A program made the translations under genes and the position numbers. From Myxococcales bacterium (lineage in GTDB: Bacteria > Myxococcota_A > Polyangia > Fen-1088): a DNA stretch of 9,097 nucleotides. Location: positions 2,440-11,536 of the forward strand of contig PMNO01000026.1 in assembly GCA_003161835.1 (NCBI GenBank), given 5' to 3'. A model generated the notes under the pieces. It was not told the DNA's origin and made no database searches. It was given only the letters and a program-made list of their open reading frames with translations. Shown here piece by piece: positions 1-6,753 of this stretch; the first letter of the stretch is position 1; every line of letters starts with the position of its first letter.

Positions 1-1
1 C

Positions 2-550
2 CGCAAGGTGGACGTCCGCATCATCAGCGCGACGAATACGGACCTGCCCCGGGCCGTCGCCGAGGGGAAGTTCCGGGAGGATCTTTTCTTCCGGCTGAAT
101 GTCATCGAGCTTCGTATTCCTTCGCTCGCCGAGCGACTTGACGACGTCCTGCCCCTGGCCGAGCACTTCCTGAAGACGATGCCTATCGCCGAAGGGGCAC
201 CGCCTCTACATCTGACCGAGCCGGCCAAGGCTGCTCTTCTGCAGTACGAATGGCCCGGGAACGTTCGAGAGCTACAGAACCGGATTCACAGAGCGACCAT
301 CGTCTGCACCGACGGCGCCATCACGCGCGAACACCTGGGATTCGGGCCGGCAGGCGCGGTACCCGGCCCCTCAGGGGCAGAGCGCTCGCGCGAGGACGAT
401 CTCCTCGACCGAGGCGTGCTCGAGCAGGCCCTCGCGGACGCAGGCGGCGTCGTCTCCAAGGCCGCGATGGAGATGGGGCTATCCCGCCAGGCTCTCTATC
501 GGCGCATGGAACGCGCCGGCATCGCGCCCCTGCGCCGTCCGAAGGCCTGA
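2..550 (+). CDS. Sigma-54-dependent transcriptional activator (bEBP), C-terminal part; 5' end outside window
   Basis: This is the last 182 residues of an NtrC-family enhancer-binding protein, an AAA+ ATPase that remodels sigma-54 RNA polymerase at -24/-12 promoters. Visible from the window edge: the end of the AAA+ core with a sensor I-like ISATN (residues 8-12 of the fragment), the arginine-finger segment FREDLFFRLNVI (24-35), and the sensor II segment WPGNVRELQN (84-93). A linker rich in Gly, Pro and Arg leads to a C-terminal Fis-type helix-turn-helix (about 138-172; ALADAGG, then SKAAMEMGLSRQALYRRM). Walker A, the GAFTGA loop and any N-terminal sensor domain (receiver, FHA, GAF or PAS) lie upstream and cannot be seen, so the signal it answers is unknown. 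The stop is at 548-550, only 50 bp before the first TGTCCG enhancer. It is therefore the obvious candidate to bind the three enhancer clusters in this window. Family is certain; target sites are inferred. Confidence 0.95.
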   Translation, partial: RKVDVRIISATNTDLPRAVAEGKFREDLFFRLNVIELRIPSLAERLDDVLPLAEHFLKTMPIAEGAPPLHLTEPAKAALLQYEWPGNVRELQNRIHRATIVCTDGAITREHLGFGPAGAVPGPSGAERSREDDLLDRGVLEQALADAGGVVSKAAMEMGLSRQALYRRMERAGIAPLRRPKA

Positions 551-600
551 GCGCGTCGGGCACGTTCGAGCGCGCAGCGCGGGCCTTGGCCGGCGTGGTC

Positions 601-648
601 TGTCCGGCGAGTGTCCGCGTGGACGCCGCCCGGCGCGGACACGGACAC
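601..648 (+). promoter_or_regulatory. Enhancer (UAS) cluster A of TGTCCG/CGGACA half-sites
   Basis: Forward half-sites TGTCCG lie at 601-606 and 612-617, one helical turn apart. Reverse half-sites CGGACA lie at 636-641 and 642-647, directly abutting. The inner forward and reverse sites form a perfect 9-bp inverted repeat, GTGTCCGCG (611-619) and CGCGGACAC (634-642), around 14 bases. Measured to the first G of the downstream -24 element (699), the half-sites start at -98, -87, -63 and -57. Clusters B and C have nearly the same offsets. The third forward site seen at -70 in B and C is degenerate here (CCCGGC at 629-634). It is most likely the binding site of a sigma-54 activator, plausibly the one encoded immediately upstream. 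Confidence 0.8.
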
Positions 649-697
649 TCGTCGCTCCTGAACACGCATTGTTTCGCGGGGTTGGAGATCTGCCTCC

Positions 698-713
698 TGG
701 CATCTCGGCTGCT
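698..713 (+). promoter_or_regulatory. Sigma-54 (-24/-12) promoter A for the hydrolase operon
   Basis: The core reads TGGCATCTCGGCTGCT. The invariant GG is at 699-700 and the GC at 711-712, the 12-bp period required for sigma-54 holoenzyme. Transcription is predicted to begin near 724, leaving a 5' leader of about 60 bases before the ATG at 784. The same core recurs downstream of enhancers B and C, which strongly supports the assignment. It is expected to be silent without an activated bEBP. Confidence 0.85.
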
Positions 714-783
714 TTAGGAGGGTCCGCGAGACGCGAGGCCGGATAGACCAGCCCGACGCTCCCGCAGGAGAAACGAGCCTGTC

Positions 784-1632
784 ATGAACCAGATTCAAAA
801 GACGCTTTCCAGTTCGCCGACGAGCCTTGTCGTCCATCATCGCCCCCATCTCGCGATGCTCGCAGTGGGCGCGACCCTGCTCGCCGCCTGTAGCAGCAGA
901 GTCCCTGCGAGAGTAGTGACTGTCAACGACCACCAAGTCGAGATCGCGACGGCCGGCGCTGGCGGCGCCGCGACCGTCGTCTTCGAAGCTGGGCTTGGCG
1001 AAGACTGGACACACTGGGACGAGGTCGCCGGCCAAGTCGCGCTCCACGCGCGGGTGTTCGCCTACTCGCGTCCGGGCTTCGGCGCCAGTGACCCACCGAC
1101 GACCCCCCGAGACCCGAAACAGATCGTCGAAGAGCTACGGGCCCTCCTCGCTTCCCAGGGATACGCGCCTCCGTACGTGGTCGTCGGGCATTCGATCGGC
1201 GGGGCGTACATGGAGCTCTTCGCGAAATCACATCCTGACGAGGTGGTGGGTGCTGTCCTCGTCGATCCCCGCCACCGCGATTTCCTGAGCACCTGCGAGG
1301 CGGCCAACATCGACGGCTGCGGTATCCCGGAATCGACGCTCGCCACGCAGTCGGCCGCCGTGATCGCCGAGTACCACGCGTTCGCCATGGCGTCCGATCA
1401 AATCCACGCTGCGGGCACGTTCGGTTCTTATCCGGTTCGGGTCCTCACGGCGACCAACCATCCGGGGGTCTCGCCGGCGTGGGAGACGCTCTGGGAGACG
1501 ATCCTCGCTTCGCTCGCTGCCGAGGCGGCTGACGGTAAGCAGATCGTCGTCCAGGGTGCGGGGCACCACATCCAACTCGACCGTCCCGACGTGGTCGTAC
1601 AGAGCATCCTGGGCATGTTGCCTTCGCAGTGA
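784..1632 (+). CDS. Lipoprotein alpha/beta-hydrolase
   Basis: A 282-residue protein of the alpha/beta-hydrolase fold. The N-terminus has a hydrophobic stretch (about 22-35) ending in the lipobox LLAAC, with Cys36 as the predicted lipidated residue, so it should be anchored on the periplasmic or outer-membrane side. The nucleophile elbow is GHSIGG with Ser137. GAGHHIQLDRP (258-268) supplies the catalytic His (261 or 262). Asp161 in VLVDPRH is the likely acid. The oxyanion-side motif FEAGLG is at 68-72. The substrate cannot be told; esters or lactones are typical of the fold. An AGGAG at 766-770 precedes the ATG by 13 bases, slightly long. The gene is the first product of sigma-54 promoter A and lies 52 bp before the barrel-protein gene, probably in one operon. 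Confidence 0.88.
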   Translation: MNQIQKTLSSSPTSLVVHHRPHLAMLAVGATLLAACSSRVPARVVTVNDHQVEIATAGAGGAATVVFEAGLGEDWTHWDEVAGQVALHARVFAYSRPGFGASDPPTTPRDPKQIVEELRALLASQGYAPPYVVVGHSIGGAYMELFAKSHPDEVVGAVLVDPRHRDFLSTCEAANIDGCGIPESTLATQSAAVIAEYHAFAMASDQIHAAGTFGSYPVRVLTATNHPGVSPAWETLWETILASLAAEAADGKQIVVQGAGHHIQLDRPDVVVQSILGMLPSQ

Positions 1633-1684
1633 CCGCCATTTCGTTCTGTCTGTCCATCAACGCCCGAGCAGAAAGGCTACGGCC

Positions 1685-2785
1685 ATGAACAACACCGACG
1701 CGACCCTCGTGAACGTTGCACGCCGCCGCGCACGTGCGGCCCGCGCGCGGCGTGCGCTACTCCTGACGCTGTCTTCTACGCTGACCGCCGCAGGAGCGGC
1801 GCACGCCGAGATGCCCTCGTCGCCCACTGTCGCGGGAGCAACCGGGGCGGAACCTGAAGGTAATGTGGCCAGCACACCGGCCGCTCCGGCAACGCTCGCG
1901 CCGCCGGCCACCGAGCAGCGCTACTCTCTCCCTTGGCAGCTCCGACCCGTCACGACCGGCAACGTCGTTCGAATCGACAGCGCTGCAGCCGTCTTCAACG
2001 ACGCTAACGGGAATCTCGATGCGGCGGTCACCACCGTGTTGGCCGGCAGCTACCAGCTCACGCGAGAATGGGCGCCGATGGTACGTCTGGGCTTCGTCGG
2101 GAATGACGCGCCGGGCGCGGCCCTCGATGGCAGCTCCTTCGTCAACCCCGTCGTGGGGGCGACCTACGCGCGGAATGTAGACACGATGGGCAGCTACAGG
2201 TTTGCGCTCTTCGGGGCAACGACGATTCCCATCGGAACGGGAGGCGGCAACGCTCCGAATGTCGGTGCCGCCAAGACGAACGCTGCGTCGATCACGGCGC
2301 GTCCCGCGGACAACGCGATGTTCGCGGTCAATTACATGACGGAGATCGTGGGCGCCGACTTCGCCTATGTGAACCAGGGGTTCACCGCGCAAGTAGAAGC
2401 GACTTTGCTGCAGTTTGTTCGCGTACGTGGAGACAACAGCGCAGCCGCCACCGATACCTTCCGGACCAATTCAGCCGTGGGGCTGCACCTGGGCTACTTC
2501 ATCGGTTCGCACTTCTCGCTGGGCGCCGATCTGCTCTATCAGCGCTGGCTCTCTCACCCGACGACTCTGAACGCGATGACGGGGGCGCATGTCCCATTGT
2601 CCGACGCCAACATGGACACGGTCACTGTCGCGGCTGGCCCGCGTCTGCACCTCAGGTTGGGCAAAAACGCCTGGATCCGGCCAGGGATCTCCTATGTGCG
2701 CGGGATCGACGCGCGTGGGTTCGATGCGCCTTTGATCACTGCCCAGACGACGGCCGTGCTGCTCGATATTCCGGTGATGTTCTAA
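1685..2785 (+). CDS. Predicted outer-membrane beta-barrel protein
   Basis: A 366-residue exported protein. The chosen ATG at 1685 follows a Shine-Dalgarno-like AGAAAGG (1670-1676) and begins an N-terminus with an Arg-rich segment (13-23). A hydrophobic core (24-38) ends in GAAHA|E, giving a signal peptidase I site after residue 41. A low-complexity Ala/Pro/Thr linker (about 42-80) follows. The rest alternates short amphipathic strands with Gly/Asn/Asp turns and ends in LLDIPVMF. A terminal Phe is the usual BAM recognition signature of Gram-negative barrel proteins. No named family is recognised; a porin-like or MetA-like transporter fold is possible. In-frame sequence continues upstream to 1556, but that would overlap the hydrolase gene and bury the signal peptide. 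It is probably co-transcribed with the lipoprotein hydrolase, forming a cell-surface pair. Confidence 0.8.
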   Translation: MNNTDATLVNVARRRARAARARRALLLTLSSTLTAAGAAHAEMPSSPTVAGATGAEPEGNVASTPAAPATLAPPATEQRYSLPWQLRPVTTGNVVRIDSAAAVFNDANGNLDAAVTTVLAGSYQLTREWAPMVRLGFVGNDAPGAALDGSSFVNPVVGATYARNVDTMGSYRFALFGATTIPIGTGGGNAPNVGAAKTNAASITARPADNAMFAVNYMTEIVGADFAYVNQGFTAQVEATLLQFVRVRGDNSAAATDTFRTNSAVGLHLGYFIGSHFSLGADLLYQRWLSHPTTLNAMTGAHVPLSDANMDTVTVAAGPRLHLRLGKNAWIRPGISYVRGIDARGFDAPLITAQTTAVLLDIPVMF

Positions 2786-2833
2786 GGCGCCGCACCCATC
2801 GAGGTTCCCACGTCTTCCAACAAGGACACCATC

Positions 2834-2953
2834 ATGCGAATGAACGCCGCCCACTGCCAGTTGCTCTGCAGTGCCCTCGACGTCACGATGGGCGGCTATC
2901 TGGCTTGGCGCGTCCGAAGGCGCTCCTTGATCGCGGCGACTCCCGGGGGTTGA
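2834..2953 (+). CDS. Possible 39-residue small protein or leader peptide
   Basis: A short reading frame starts at an ATG 7 bases after a clear AAGGA (2822-2826), one of the best ribosome sites in the window. It ends with TGA at 2951-2953, two bases before the GTG start of the receiver gene. The peptide begins MRMNAAHCQLLCSALD, has a mildly hydrophobic middle (LDVTMGGYLAW) and a basic patch (RVRRRS). No family is recognised. It would fill most of the 170-bp gap between the barrel and receiver genes. The stop/start arrangement suggests translational coupling to the receiver. It could also be chance or a decayed remnant, since 39 codons in GC-rich DNA is weak evidence. Confidence 0.35.
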   Translation: MRMNAAHCQLLCSALDVTMGGYLAWRVRRRSLIAATPGG

Positions 2954-2955
2954 CA

Positions 2956-3411
2956 GTGACGAATCCGAGTCGGACATCGGAGCGAGAGGCTCGGCCGGGC
3001 ATCATCCTCGTGGCGGACGACGACCCGGGCATCGGCGGAGCGCTTCAGCTCCTGTTCGAGCTCAATGGTCTCGTCGCAGAAGTGGTGCACACACAGCTCG
3101 ACGCGATCGAGCGCGTGAAGCGCGGCGACGTTCGTATCGTCATCCACGACATGAATTTCTCGAGAGGCGAGACCAGCGGCGACGAGGGGCTGGCGTTGTT
3201 CCGTGACGTGAGACGTGAGGCGCCAGAGGTGGCCGTGATCCTCATGACCTCGTGGCCCGCACCTGACACCCGCGCTTCGGTGCTCCACGAGGGCGCTGCC
3301 GCCTACCTGACGAAGCCTTGGGACGACGAAGTCCTCGTCGCCATGGTTCGGGGGTTGATTGACGGGCACTCCGAGGGGCCAACCGTCATTCCCTTCGAAG
3401 AAGAGCCCTGA
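2956..3411 (+). CDS. Single-domain response regulator (receiver only, NtrC-type)
   Basis: A 151-residue protein made of one CheY-like receiver. The acidic pocket is VADDDPG (Asp21-23) and the phosphoacceptor is Asp65 in VIHDMNF. The switch Thr/Ser is at MTSW (98-99), and Lys120 sits in YLTKPWDD. The DMNF...TSG.EGL sequence after the phospho-Asp is characteristic of receivers that normally sit at the N-terminus of sigma-54 activators. Here no AAA+ or HTH domain follows; the protein stops after an acidic tail ending in EEEP. The GTG at 2956 is preferred because GGGGG (2945-2949) sits 6 bases upstream and the receiver fold starts about 16 residues in. In-frame TTGs at 2905 and 2950 are alternatives. 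It probably relays phosphate or acts by protein contact. The convergent NtrY-like kinase at 3719-4888 is the natural partner, by inference. Confidence 0.88.
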   Translation: MTNPSRTSEREARPGIILVADDDPGIGGALQLLFELNGLVAEVVHTQLDAIERVKRGDVRIVIHDMNFSRGETSGDEGLALFRDVRREAPEVAVILMTSWPAPDTRASVLHEGAAAYLTKPWDDEVLVAMVRGLIDGHSEGPTVIPFEEEP

Positions 3412-3560
3412 TGATCTCGGCAAAACGTCCTGGTCCCCGAAATCGTACCCAGTGACGAACGGGTCAGCGCGCCGTTATTCGCCAGGCTCACTGCAGCCCC
3501 GTCTGCAACTGCTCGGGAGGGTGCGACTGCTCGAACGCGAAGTAGCCAGGAGCGAACAAG
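3412..3560. other. Non-coding stretch between receiver gene and terminator
   Basis: No convincing gene. The only structure noticed is an imperfect direct repeat, TGCAACTGCTCG (3503-3514) and TGCGACTGCTCG (3522-3533), about 19 bases apart. Its meaning is unknown and it may be chance. It is most simply the 3' untranslated region of the receiver transcript. Confidence 0.4.
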
Positions 3561-3601
3561 GAGAGGGAGGCGCGCCCGGACGGGGGGTACGCCTCCCTTT
3601 T
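3561..3601 (+). terminator. Rho-independent terminator after the receiver gene
   Basis: AGGGAGGCG (3564-3572) pairs perfectly with CGCCTCCCT (3590-3598). The stem can lengthen outward with G-T and A-T pairs. The loop contains a second small CCCG/CGGG pairing. A run of four T (3598-3601) follows on the plus strand, so it should end the operon driven from promoter A. The minus-strand side has no comparable T tract, so it is less convincing for the convergent kinase transcript. Confidence 0.75.
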
Positions 3602-3718
3602 CGCATTTCTAGCGTGAGGTCCCTCTGGCCGCCCGTTCGAAGGCCGCAGCTCGTTTCCTGCTGCAGTTGCTCCCCGGTCCCGAACGCCTTCAGGCGCATG
3701 GCGACGGTGGACGTTCCG
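3602..3718. other. Non-coding gap between terminator and histidine kinase stop
   Basis: No gene is supported. A short hairpin CGCC-TTCA-GGCG lies at 3685-3696, just beyond the 3' end of the minus-strand kinase gene. It lacks a T tract on either strand, so it is not called as a terminator. Confidence 0.35.
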
Positions 3719-4888
3719 CTAGAGGCTCGTCAACGACAGACGGCGACGGGTCTGCGTGACCGTCGCCGAGCAGTCGCCAGCTTGGTCCGGAAGCCAGATC
3801 GAGACGGCCATGCCGCCACCCACACGACGGGCGATGCGCAGGCGGCCACGGTGCAGCTCGACTATCTCTCGGCAAAGGGTAAGGCCGACGCCGCTTCCTT
3901 GGGCCTTGGTCGTGAAAAAGGGAAGCAGCGCGCTCTGCATGACCTCGTCTGGCATGCCGGTACCGCGGTCCAGAACCGTGAACCGAATCCCGCCCTCAGA
4001 CGGGCTTTCGACCAACAACTCAGTCTCGGCGATCGGACCGCCGGCTTCGCGGGCGTTCTTGATGATGTTGATGAGCACCTGCTGAATTTGACCACGGTCG
4101 AACAGCCCTGCCTGTTCAGACAGCCGACGGATCGTCAAGTCCGGCCAGAGCGTTTGGAATCCCTCTAGAAACGGACCCGGAGCGACGACATCCAGATGCG
4201 GCTCGGGGATCCCGGCCATTCTCGCCATGCCTTCGAGGAAGCCCCCGAGGTGGGTGGTCCGCTCTTCGATCCCCTGAAATATCGGCTCGAGACGACTCCA
4301 CCGCTCGGGTTGGTTCAATATGACGCGCGCAGATCGGACCAGCGACGAGATCGGTGTCAGAGAGTTCCTGATCTCGTGATCCATGATGCGGATGACTCTC
4401 TTGAGGGTGGCCAGTTCTTGACGCCCGATCTCTTGCGTGATCTCCTTCACCGCGATCAGGGTCTCGCCGTTCTCTAGATACCGCTTCGCGAGATGAAAAG
4501 TCTCGGCGGCGCCCTCGACGTCGAGAGTGAACAATTCGTCGCCCTCCGAGAAGAGGGCGCGGCGAAGCGTTTCGGGCGCACGCTCGACCATGGATAGGAA
4601 GTTCCTGCCCTCGACTCGCGCTGCATCGAAGAACAGTTCACGCGCCGCCGCGTTCGTGAAGGTGATTGTCCCTGATTCCGCGAATACGAGTAGCGCCGTC
4701 GGCGCTGTCTCTACGACGGACCGCAGGTGCTTGTCGTTCTGAGCGGCCGCGATCCGCTCATCCTCACGCTGGCGCGCGAGTTCTATCGCATCCGTTTCAG
4801 CCTTCCGCAGTCGACGGCGCGTATGCGCGGCGTAAATGCCCATCGCGATCGTAGCGGTCCCGAAGACAAAAGCAGTGAAGAGACACAT
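3719..4888 (-). CDS. NtrY-like membrane sensor histidine kinase
   Basis: A 389-residue kinase. One membrane segment lies at about residues 3-22, with no room for a periplasmic sensor. A charged helical linker (24-55) resembles a signalling coiled coil. A PAS-like domain follows (about 56-150; VVETAPTALLVFAESGTITFTNAAA). The DHp H-box is MDHEIRNSLTPI with phospho-acceptor His171. The HATPase_c domain has the N-box QQVLINIIKNAREA (269-282), G1 DRGTGMP (307-313), F-box PFFTTK (323-328) and G2 GSGVGL (331-336). The HEIRN.LTPI form of the H-box is typical of NtrY-like kinases, which pair with NtrC-type receivers. The convergent receiver at 2956-3411 fits. The in-frame stop at 4919-4921 and lack of another standard start make the ATG at 4888 the earliest start, though no strong ribosome site precedes it. 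Sensing is probably intracellular or membrane-proximal. Confidence 0.93.
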   Translation of the reverse strand: MCLFTAFVFGTATIAMGIYAAHTRRRLRKAETDAIELARQREDERIAAAQNDKHLRSVVETAPTALLVFAESGTITFTNAAARELFFDAARVEGRNFLSMVERAPETLRRALFSEGDELFTLDVEGAAETFHLAKRYLENGETLIAVKEITQEIGRQELATLKRVIRIMDHEIRNSLTPISSLVRSARVILNQPERWSRLEPIFQGIEERTTHLGGFLEGMARMAGIPEPHLDVVAPGPFLEGFQTLWPDLTIRRLSEQAGLFDRGQIQQVLINIIKNAREAGGPIAETELLVESPSEGGIRFTVLDRGTGMPDEVMQSALLPFFTTKAQGSGVGLTLCREIVELHRGRLRIARRVGGGMAVSIWLPDQAGDCSATVTQTRRRLSLTSL

Positions 4889-4977
4889 TTCGAAGCCGGC
4901 AATGGACGATACCGCAAGTCATGTTCATTGGGCATCCGACCGACGTCGCAGCGTGGCCCCCGTGATAGTCTTCGGAC
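4889..4977. promoter_or_regulatory. Divergent intergenic region between histidine kinase and Ser/Thr kinase
   Basis: These 89 bases must hold the start signals for both divergent kinase genes if each has its own promoter. I see no -24/-12 element and no TGTCCG cluster here, unlike in front of the other transcription units. I also see no convincing -35/-10 pair. The region is therefore probably read by another sigma factor and is outside the sigma-54 regulon proposed for the flanks. Confidence 0.4.
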
Positions 4978-6594
4978 TTGCAGACGACCTCCTCGATCAG
5001 CCGAGCTCCGGCCAACAGCGCGGAGGCGACCGACGATCTCCAGGATCGCATCGCGCGTTTCGCGCGTTTCGCGTTGACCCTGTCTGCGACGATCTTCGTG
5101 GTTGCACGGGTGGTCGATTTCAGCAAAGCGGGCGGCCTGTCAATCAACGATTTCGTCGCGCCCAATCGGATCGCGTATGAGTTCGCTCTCCTCGTTCTCT
5201 TTCTTGCCTGGCGACGATGCCGCGGTGGCACCCCGATGACCAAGGTCGCCCTCGAAAGACTCGATGCGGCGCTGACGATCGTGATTTCCACTTGTTGGGG
5301 CATGCTCGGCTGGGGCCCGGGGGCCAACTATCCCGTTTCATTGGCTATGCCACTTACGCACACTCTGATTGGGCGCTCGGTCATAGTGCCGAGTACGTTT
5401 CGGCGGACGCTTTGGATCAGTGTCGTGTCAGCGGTGCCCACGGTCTTCATCATCGCGACCCACGGAACGTTCGTGCCTGGCGCGGTTTTCGACCGTGCGC
5501 GTGTTGTTCTTGCGGTCTCTTGGTGTGGCGTGGCCGTGGCGGTCGCCGTATTGAGTTCGAGAACCCTCTACGGGCTGCGCAAGCAAATCATCGACGCGGG
5601 CAAGCTCGGGCAGTACACGCTCCAGGAAAAGATCGGCGAGGGCGGTATGGGGGTCGTGTACCGCGCCACGCATGCGATGCTTCGCCGCCCGGCTGCGATC
5701 AAGCTCCTTTTGAGGGAGCACGCCGGCGAAAGTGACGTGGCACGCTTCGAACGCGAGGTGCAGCTCACGAGCCGCCTGGCTCACCCCAACACCATTTCCA
5801 TTTTCGACTACGGTCGCACCTCCGAGGGCGCCTTTTACTACGTGATGGAATACCTCGATGGGATGGACCTCGAACGCCTGGTCGAGATGGACGGTCCGGT
5901 CGCCCCCCCGCGCGCCATTCACATCCTCGCGCAGGTCAGCGGCGCCCTGGCCGAGGCCCACGCGCTCGGGTTGATCCACCGCGACATCAAGCCTGCCAAT
6001 ATCGTCCTAACTGAACGGGCCGATGAGCCCGACGTGGTCAAGGTGGTTGACTTCGGGTTGGTGAGGACGCTCGAAAGAAACCAGGGTGATTCCGGTGTCA
6101 ACACGGCGATCGTCGGGACACCCCTGTACCTGGCACCCGAGGCGATCACCTCGCCGGAAACTGTGGACGGGCGCACGGATCTCTACGCTCTGGGCGCCGT
6201 CGCATACTTTTTGCTCACAGGGAAGCACGTGTTCGAGGCGACGACCGCAGTTGAGATGTGCAGCAGGCACATGTTGGAGGCCCCGGTCTCCCCGTCGAAA
6301 CGCCTGGGCAAGCCCCTGTCCGCCGACCTCGAGGCGCTCGTTCTGGCGTGTCTCGCAAAAAAGCCCGGCGGCCGACCTGCCTCGGCTGCGACCCTCCGAG
6401 CGGCGCTTCTTGGATGCGGGGACGCCGAGCGCTATGACGTGAAGGCCTCACGTGCATGGTGGCACGACCGAGGCGCCGCGTTCCGGGCGGGTCGCAAATC
6501 GTCCGGCCGGATCGGCTCAAGCACGCCAACTATGGCGATCGATCTACGCGGTCGTACCGACGCAGTTCCGGACGTGCGTCCCAACCAACCGTAG
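4978..6594 (+). CDS. Membrane Hanks-type serine/threonine protein kinase
   Basis: A 538-residue protein. The N-terminal 200 residues hold about five to six hydrophobic membrane segments (roughly 28-47, 66-78, 98-112, 119-137, 145-162, 174-193). A complete kinase domain spans about 213-478: P-loop GEGGMGVV (220-227), catalytic Lys242 in AIK, helix-C Glu260, HRDIKPAN (334-341, Asp336), DFG (358-360), APE (386-388) and the structural Asp401 in TDLYALG. All catalytic residues are present. A basic, Ser/Thr-rich tail (490-538) may hold autophosphorylation sites. Having the membrane domain before the kinase reverses the common PknB order, but is seen in kinases of this style. The start is TTG at 4978, the only usual start between an in-frame stop (4966-4968) and the first membrane helix. 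The ribosome site is weak. Targets are unknown; FHA-containing regulators are the usual partners. Confidence 0.92.
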   Translation: MQTTSSISRAPANSAEATDDLQDRIARFARFALTLSATIFVVARVVDFSKAGGLSINDFVAPNRIAYEFALLVLFLAWRRCRGGTPMTKVALERLDAALTIVISTCWGMLGWGPGANYPVSLAMPLTHTLIGRSVIVPSTFRRTLWISVVSAVPTVFIIATHGTFVPGAVFDRARVVLAVSWCGVAVAVAVLSSRTLYGLRKQIIDAGKLGQYTLQEKIGEGGMGVVYRATHAMLRRPAAIKLLLREHAGESDVARFEREVQLTSRLAHPNTISIFDYGRTSEGAFYYVMEYLDGMDLERLVEMDGPVAPPRAIHILAQVSGALAEAHALGLIHRDIKPANIVLTERADEPDVVKVVDFGLVRTLERNQGDSGVNTAIVGTPLYLAPEAITSPETVDGRTDLYALGAVAYFLLTGKHVFEATTAVEMCSRHMLEAPVSPSKRLGKPLSADLEALVLACLAKKPGGRPASAATLRAALLGCGDAERYDVKASRAWWHDRGAAFRAGRKSSGRIGSSTPTMAIDLRGRTDAVPDVRPNQP

Positions 6595-6653
6595 CAAGCC
6601 GAGCAGCCGATCGCCCCGGCCGCGCTCTCCTTTCGCCCACATGAGGCTATGAG

Positions 6654-6703
6654 TGTCCGCTCCAGTGTCCGTGGCCGAACAGGCTGTCCGCGGACGCGGA
6701 CAC
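6654..6703 (+). promoter_or_regulatory. Enhancer (UAS) cluster B of TGTCCG/CGGACA half-sites
   Basis: Forward TGTCCG lies at 6654-6659, 6666-6671 and 6685-6690. The reverse form lies at 6691-6696 (as CGGACG) and 6697-6702 (CGGACA). The third forward and first reverse sites abut to make the near-perfect palindrome TGTCCGCGGACG. Offsets to the -24 GG at 6755 are -101, -89, -70, -64 and -58, within three bases of those in cluster C. It lies wholly between the Ser/Thr kinase stop and the next gene. Confidence 0.82.
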
Positions 6704-6753
6704 CCACGTTTCGCCCGGGCCGCCTCCGTGGCGGGCTTCGTCGCCATTGATTG

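Noticed and set aside
611..642. The 9-bp inverted repeat as a terminator for the bEBP gene
   Set aside because: There is no T tract, and the same half-sites recur with fixed spacing in front of two other sigma-54 promoters, so a protein-binding role explains it better.
496..1047. Long minus-strand frame across the bEBP end and the hydrolase start
   Set aside because: No recognisable domain, Arg-rich composition typical of antisense frames, and it runs across the enhancer and promoter A.
1556..1684. Upstream extension of the barrel-protein gene
   Set aside because: It overlaps the hydrolase coding region and would place 43 residues before a clear signal peptide; the ATG at 1685 has its own ribosome site.
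2598..2619. TGTCCG and GGACAC pair inside the barrel-protein gene
   Set aside because: It has single half-sites only, lies within coding sequence, and has no -24/-12 element at the right distance; consistent with chance occurrence.
2905..2923. Possible sigma-54 core before the receiver gene (TTGGCG...GGCGCT)
   Set aside because: The GG to GC distance is off by one base, the -12 part is poor, and no enhancer cluster accompanies it.
2905..2955. TTG start at 2905 for the receiver gene
   Set aside because: The extra residues are outside the receiver fold and overlap the small ORF; the GTG at 2956 has GGGGG at a good distance. It is not fully excluded.
3359..4168. Long plus-strand open frame opposite the histidine kinase
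   Set aside because: It overlaps the receiver end, the terminator and the kinase gene; its translation is Arg/Pro-rich with no domain, as expected of a shadow frame in GC-rich DNA.
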